A DNA stretch of 64,000 nucleotides, from contig NC_061073.1 of NCBI RefSeq assembly GCF_021917145.1, forward strand, positions 10,631,430 to 10,695,429. The letters run 5' to 3'. Numbering within the stretch: the stretch's first letter is position 1; each line of letters starts with the position of its first letter. This DNA is from Hypomesus transpacificus (Eukaryota; Chordata; Actinopteri; Osmeriformes; Osmeridae). A model generated the notes under the pieces. The model ran no database searches. It was not told the DNA's origin and saw only the letters and a list, made by a program, of their open reading frames with translations. This document shows positions 62,648-64,000 of this stretch, piece by piece. Both the position numbers and the translations under genes were made by a program.

Positions 62648-63849
62648 GGCACTCAATGTTGTTAAATTAAAACAACTTATGAAGGGATGATGAATCAGGC
62701 TCGCTCTGTCACCTGTCACACTCCCAGAATGCCGTGCGGCACAACCTGAGTCTGCACAAGTGCTTTGTGCGCGTGGAGAACGTGAAGGGGGCCGTGTGGA
62801 TGGTGGACGAGGAGGAGTACCTGAGGAGGCGGTCTCAGAAGATCTCAGGGTGAGATGCTGCTCTGTCCCTGTCCAGGACACCGTCCGCTCTACTCACAAC
62901 ACCGGACAGCAGTGGTTCTCAACCCTGGTCCTCAAGGACCCCCTGCCCTGCATGTTCTAGATCAGTGGTTCTCAACCCTGTCCTCAGGGACCCCCTGTCC
63001 TGCATGTTCTAGATCAGTGGTTCTCAACCCTGTCCTCAGGGACCCCCTGTCCTGCATGTTCTAGATGTTTCCCTGCTCCAACACACCTGATTCTACTGAA
63101 TGGCCGTTACCAGGCTTCTGCAGAGCTTGATAATGATTCATTAGAATCAGCTGTGTTAGAGCAGGTAAACATCTAAATCATGAAGGGCAGGTGGTCCTGA
63201 GGACCAGGGTTGAGAAACACTGCTGTTCACAGTAGATTCCCCATTGTCCTGGCGTCCTTAGATTAGGAAGTCTAAGTTATCATGTTGATTGCATACAAAA
63301 CATTTGTTTGATTGAAGTCTGTCATGTGGGCGTGACTGCTGCAGATTTGGGTCAGGATATAAATGATTCTCAGTCAGACTGAATTAGGATCGTGGTCGTT
63401 GTGATAGACCTTGCCTCTGGCTATGTCAGTCATCAGGGTTTGAGAACTCATACCAGATATTGATTGTTTGAGTATTTCAAATGTATGAGGGGCCAAAATG
63501 ACATTGTCAGTTTCTGTTGCTTTTTGTTCTATTCCATTGAAGTTCACCGGTGGTGAAGCCCCTGGCCTGGAGCCTGCCGTATGGGACCACCGTCATAGCC
63601 AGAGCGCAGGTGAGCTGATCCCCTCCTCGTCACGGCAGCCTGCTAGCTGTGAACGGGGCTGACTTGACACTGGCTGTCCCTGTCTCTCTCGTCCTCTCAG
63701 ACGGCCCTGGCTGAGGCTGCTGCTGCGGGGACGAGGAGGGGGGACCCAGGGACGAGGAGGGGAGACCCAGGCTGTATCAGCAGCAGCTGCCAGGAGACCC
63801 AGGACTCTGACCCCCCCAGCAGACCTGGTTCCCCTCCACACGCCCAGAG
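56462..63849 (+). CDS. foxp2: FOXP2-like forkhead transcription factor (3' end beyond window)
   Basis: Fifteen coding exons: 56462-56641, 57596-57682, 58566-58667, 58756-58845, 58963-59059, 59240-59360, 59732-59836, 59955-60042, 60769-60849, 61849-62054, 62294-62370, 62477-62578, 62728-62849, 63543-63609, 63701-63849. The first nine give 317 residues. A C2H2 finger lies at C244/C249/H262/H267 (GVCNWPGC...HLGNEH) and a leucine zipper at about 278-305 ([20 protein letters not shown]). The forkhead domain runs from [13 protein letters not shown] through [29 protein letters not shown] and RRRSQKISG, very close to FOXP1/2/4. PPP1R3A as neighbour points to FOXP2. It differs from normal FOXP2 in a short, divergent N-terminus without the polyglutamine tract, a proline-rich linker, a repeat-bearing C-terminal exon and very short introns. 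Exons 10 and 11 do not join in phase (2 versus 1), so a short exon is missing from my model or the frame is broken. Confidence 0.88.
57240..57372. repeat. (TGTC)n microsatellite in FOXP2-like intron 1
   Basis: TGTC units with TCTC and TATC variants over 130 bp. Confidence 0.93.
60235..60760. repeat. 525-bp polypyrimidine tract ending at a splice acceptor
   Basis: Almost only C and T on the plus strand: irregular CTC/CCT blocks followed by a regular (CTCCC)n run of about 95 bp. It ends less than 10 bp before the acceptor CAG of the FOXP2-like exon at 60769. The complementary GGGAG runs can form quadruplexes or triplexes. Confidence 0.94.
62598..62643. repeat. (AT)n microsatellite
   Basis: About 22 AT dinucleotides in the intron between the forkhead exons ending 62578 and starting 62728. 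Confidence 0.95.
62910..63222. mobile_element. hAT-type non-autonomous element with triplicated left end
   Basis: The left end CAGTGGTTCTCAACCCTGGT and the right end (ACCAGGGTTGAGAAACACTG) are inverted copies, as in a common fish hAT-like MITE. The first about 52 bp of the element are repeated three times in tandem (starts near 62910, 62963, 63015) before the body continues to 63222. No coding capacity. It lies in an intron of the FOXP2-like gene. Confidence 0.8.
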
Positions 63850-63884
63850 GTGAAGGCCAAATACTGTTAGTTAACGTGAAAAAC

Positions 63885-64000
63885 ATCTAAGGCCACGTTT
63901 ACACATAGCCGGGTATTTACAGAAACGAATATTTCTGCCTCTCCGTTTTCAAAAATGTTTCTGTTTACATGAACTCGCATATTTGCCCCCGAGCGCCATC
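63885..64000. repeat. edge of an interspersed DNA-transposon-like repeat
   Basis: GGCCACGTTTACACATAGCC followed by CTCCGTTTTCAAAAATGTTT and TTTACATGAACTCGCA resembles the end of a non-autonomous DNA transposon common in fish. It is cut by the window edge. Confidence 0.45.

Overview
The window is teleost fish nuclear DNA. It carries six spliced protein-coding genes with GT-AG introns, long low-complexity tracts, many minisatellites, a Tc1-type transposon with a DD34E-family transposase, an L2/RSg-1-like LINE and a tRNA-derived SINE. The LINE's 3' tail (16979-17045) resembles tails I know from salmonids and pike, so Salmoniformes/Esociformes is my best guess, but the lineage is not proven.

Gene order from left to right is IMMP2L (minus; two coding exons at 17.75-17.89 kb and 12.97-13.07 kb, the rest outside or not seen), ZNF277 (plus, 28.5-31.9 kb, complete, 12 coding exons), TMEM168 (minus, 34.2-37.1 kb, complete, 4 coding exons), BMT2/SAMTOR (minus, 40.4-44.4 kb, complete, 5 exons), PPP1R3A (minus, 48.1-53.6 kb, complete, 4 exons) and a FOXP2-type forkhead gene (plus, 56.5 kb to beyond the window end, 15 coding exons seen). 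Order and orientation match the human 7q31.1 block IMMP2L-DOCK4-ZNF277-IFRD1-LSMEM1-TMEM168-BMT2-GPR85-PPP1R3A-FOXP2, but DOCK4, IFRD1, LSMEM1 and GPR85 are not between the retained genes. The block is very compact. Such selective loss is what one expects of one of two copies left by the teleost whole-genome duplication.

Region by region: 1-12.9 kb is probably IMMP2L intronic or flanking DNA, rich in simple repeats and minisatellites, with a Tc1 element at 11191-12850. The stretch 13-28 kb holds the two IMMP2L exons, two minisatellite arrays, a LINE split by an LTR-like insert (14.8-17.0 kb) and long gene-free DNA. The stretch 28-44 kb is gene dense. At 44.4-48.1 kb there is a gene-poor spacer, probably including PPP1R3A 3' UTR. 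From 48 kb to the end lie PPP1R3A and the head-to-head forkhead gene.

The genes are neighbours by ancestry and not by pathway: a mitochondrial protease subunit, a zinc-finger protein, a multi-pass membrane protein, an S-adenosylmethionine sensor of the mTORC1 pathway, a muscle glycogen-targeting subunit of protein phosphatase 1, and a transcription factor. The most interesting points are the divergent, polyglutamine-free FOXP2-like gene with an unresolved reading-phase break before its forkhead exons, minisatellites that overlap splice sites or start codons (ZNF277 last acceptor, PPP1R3A start), a GC-AG intron in ZNF277, and a perfect MEF2/TATA-like site just upstream of PPP1R3A.
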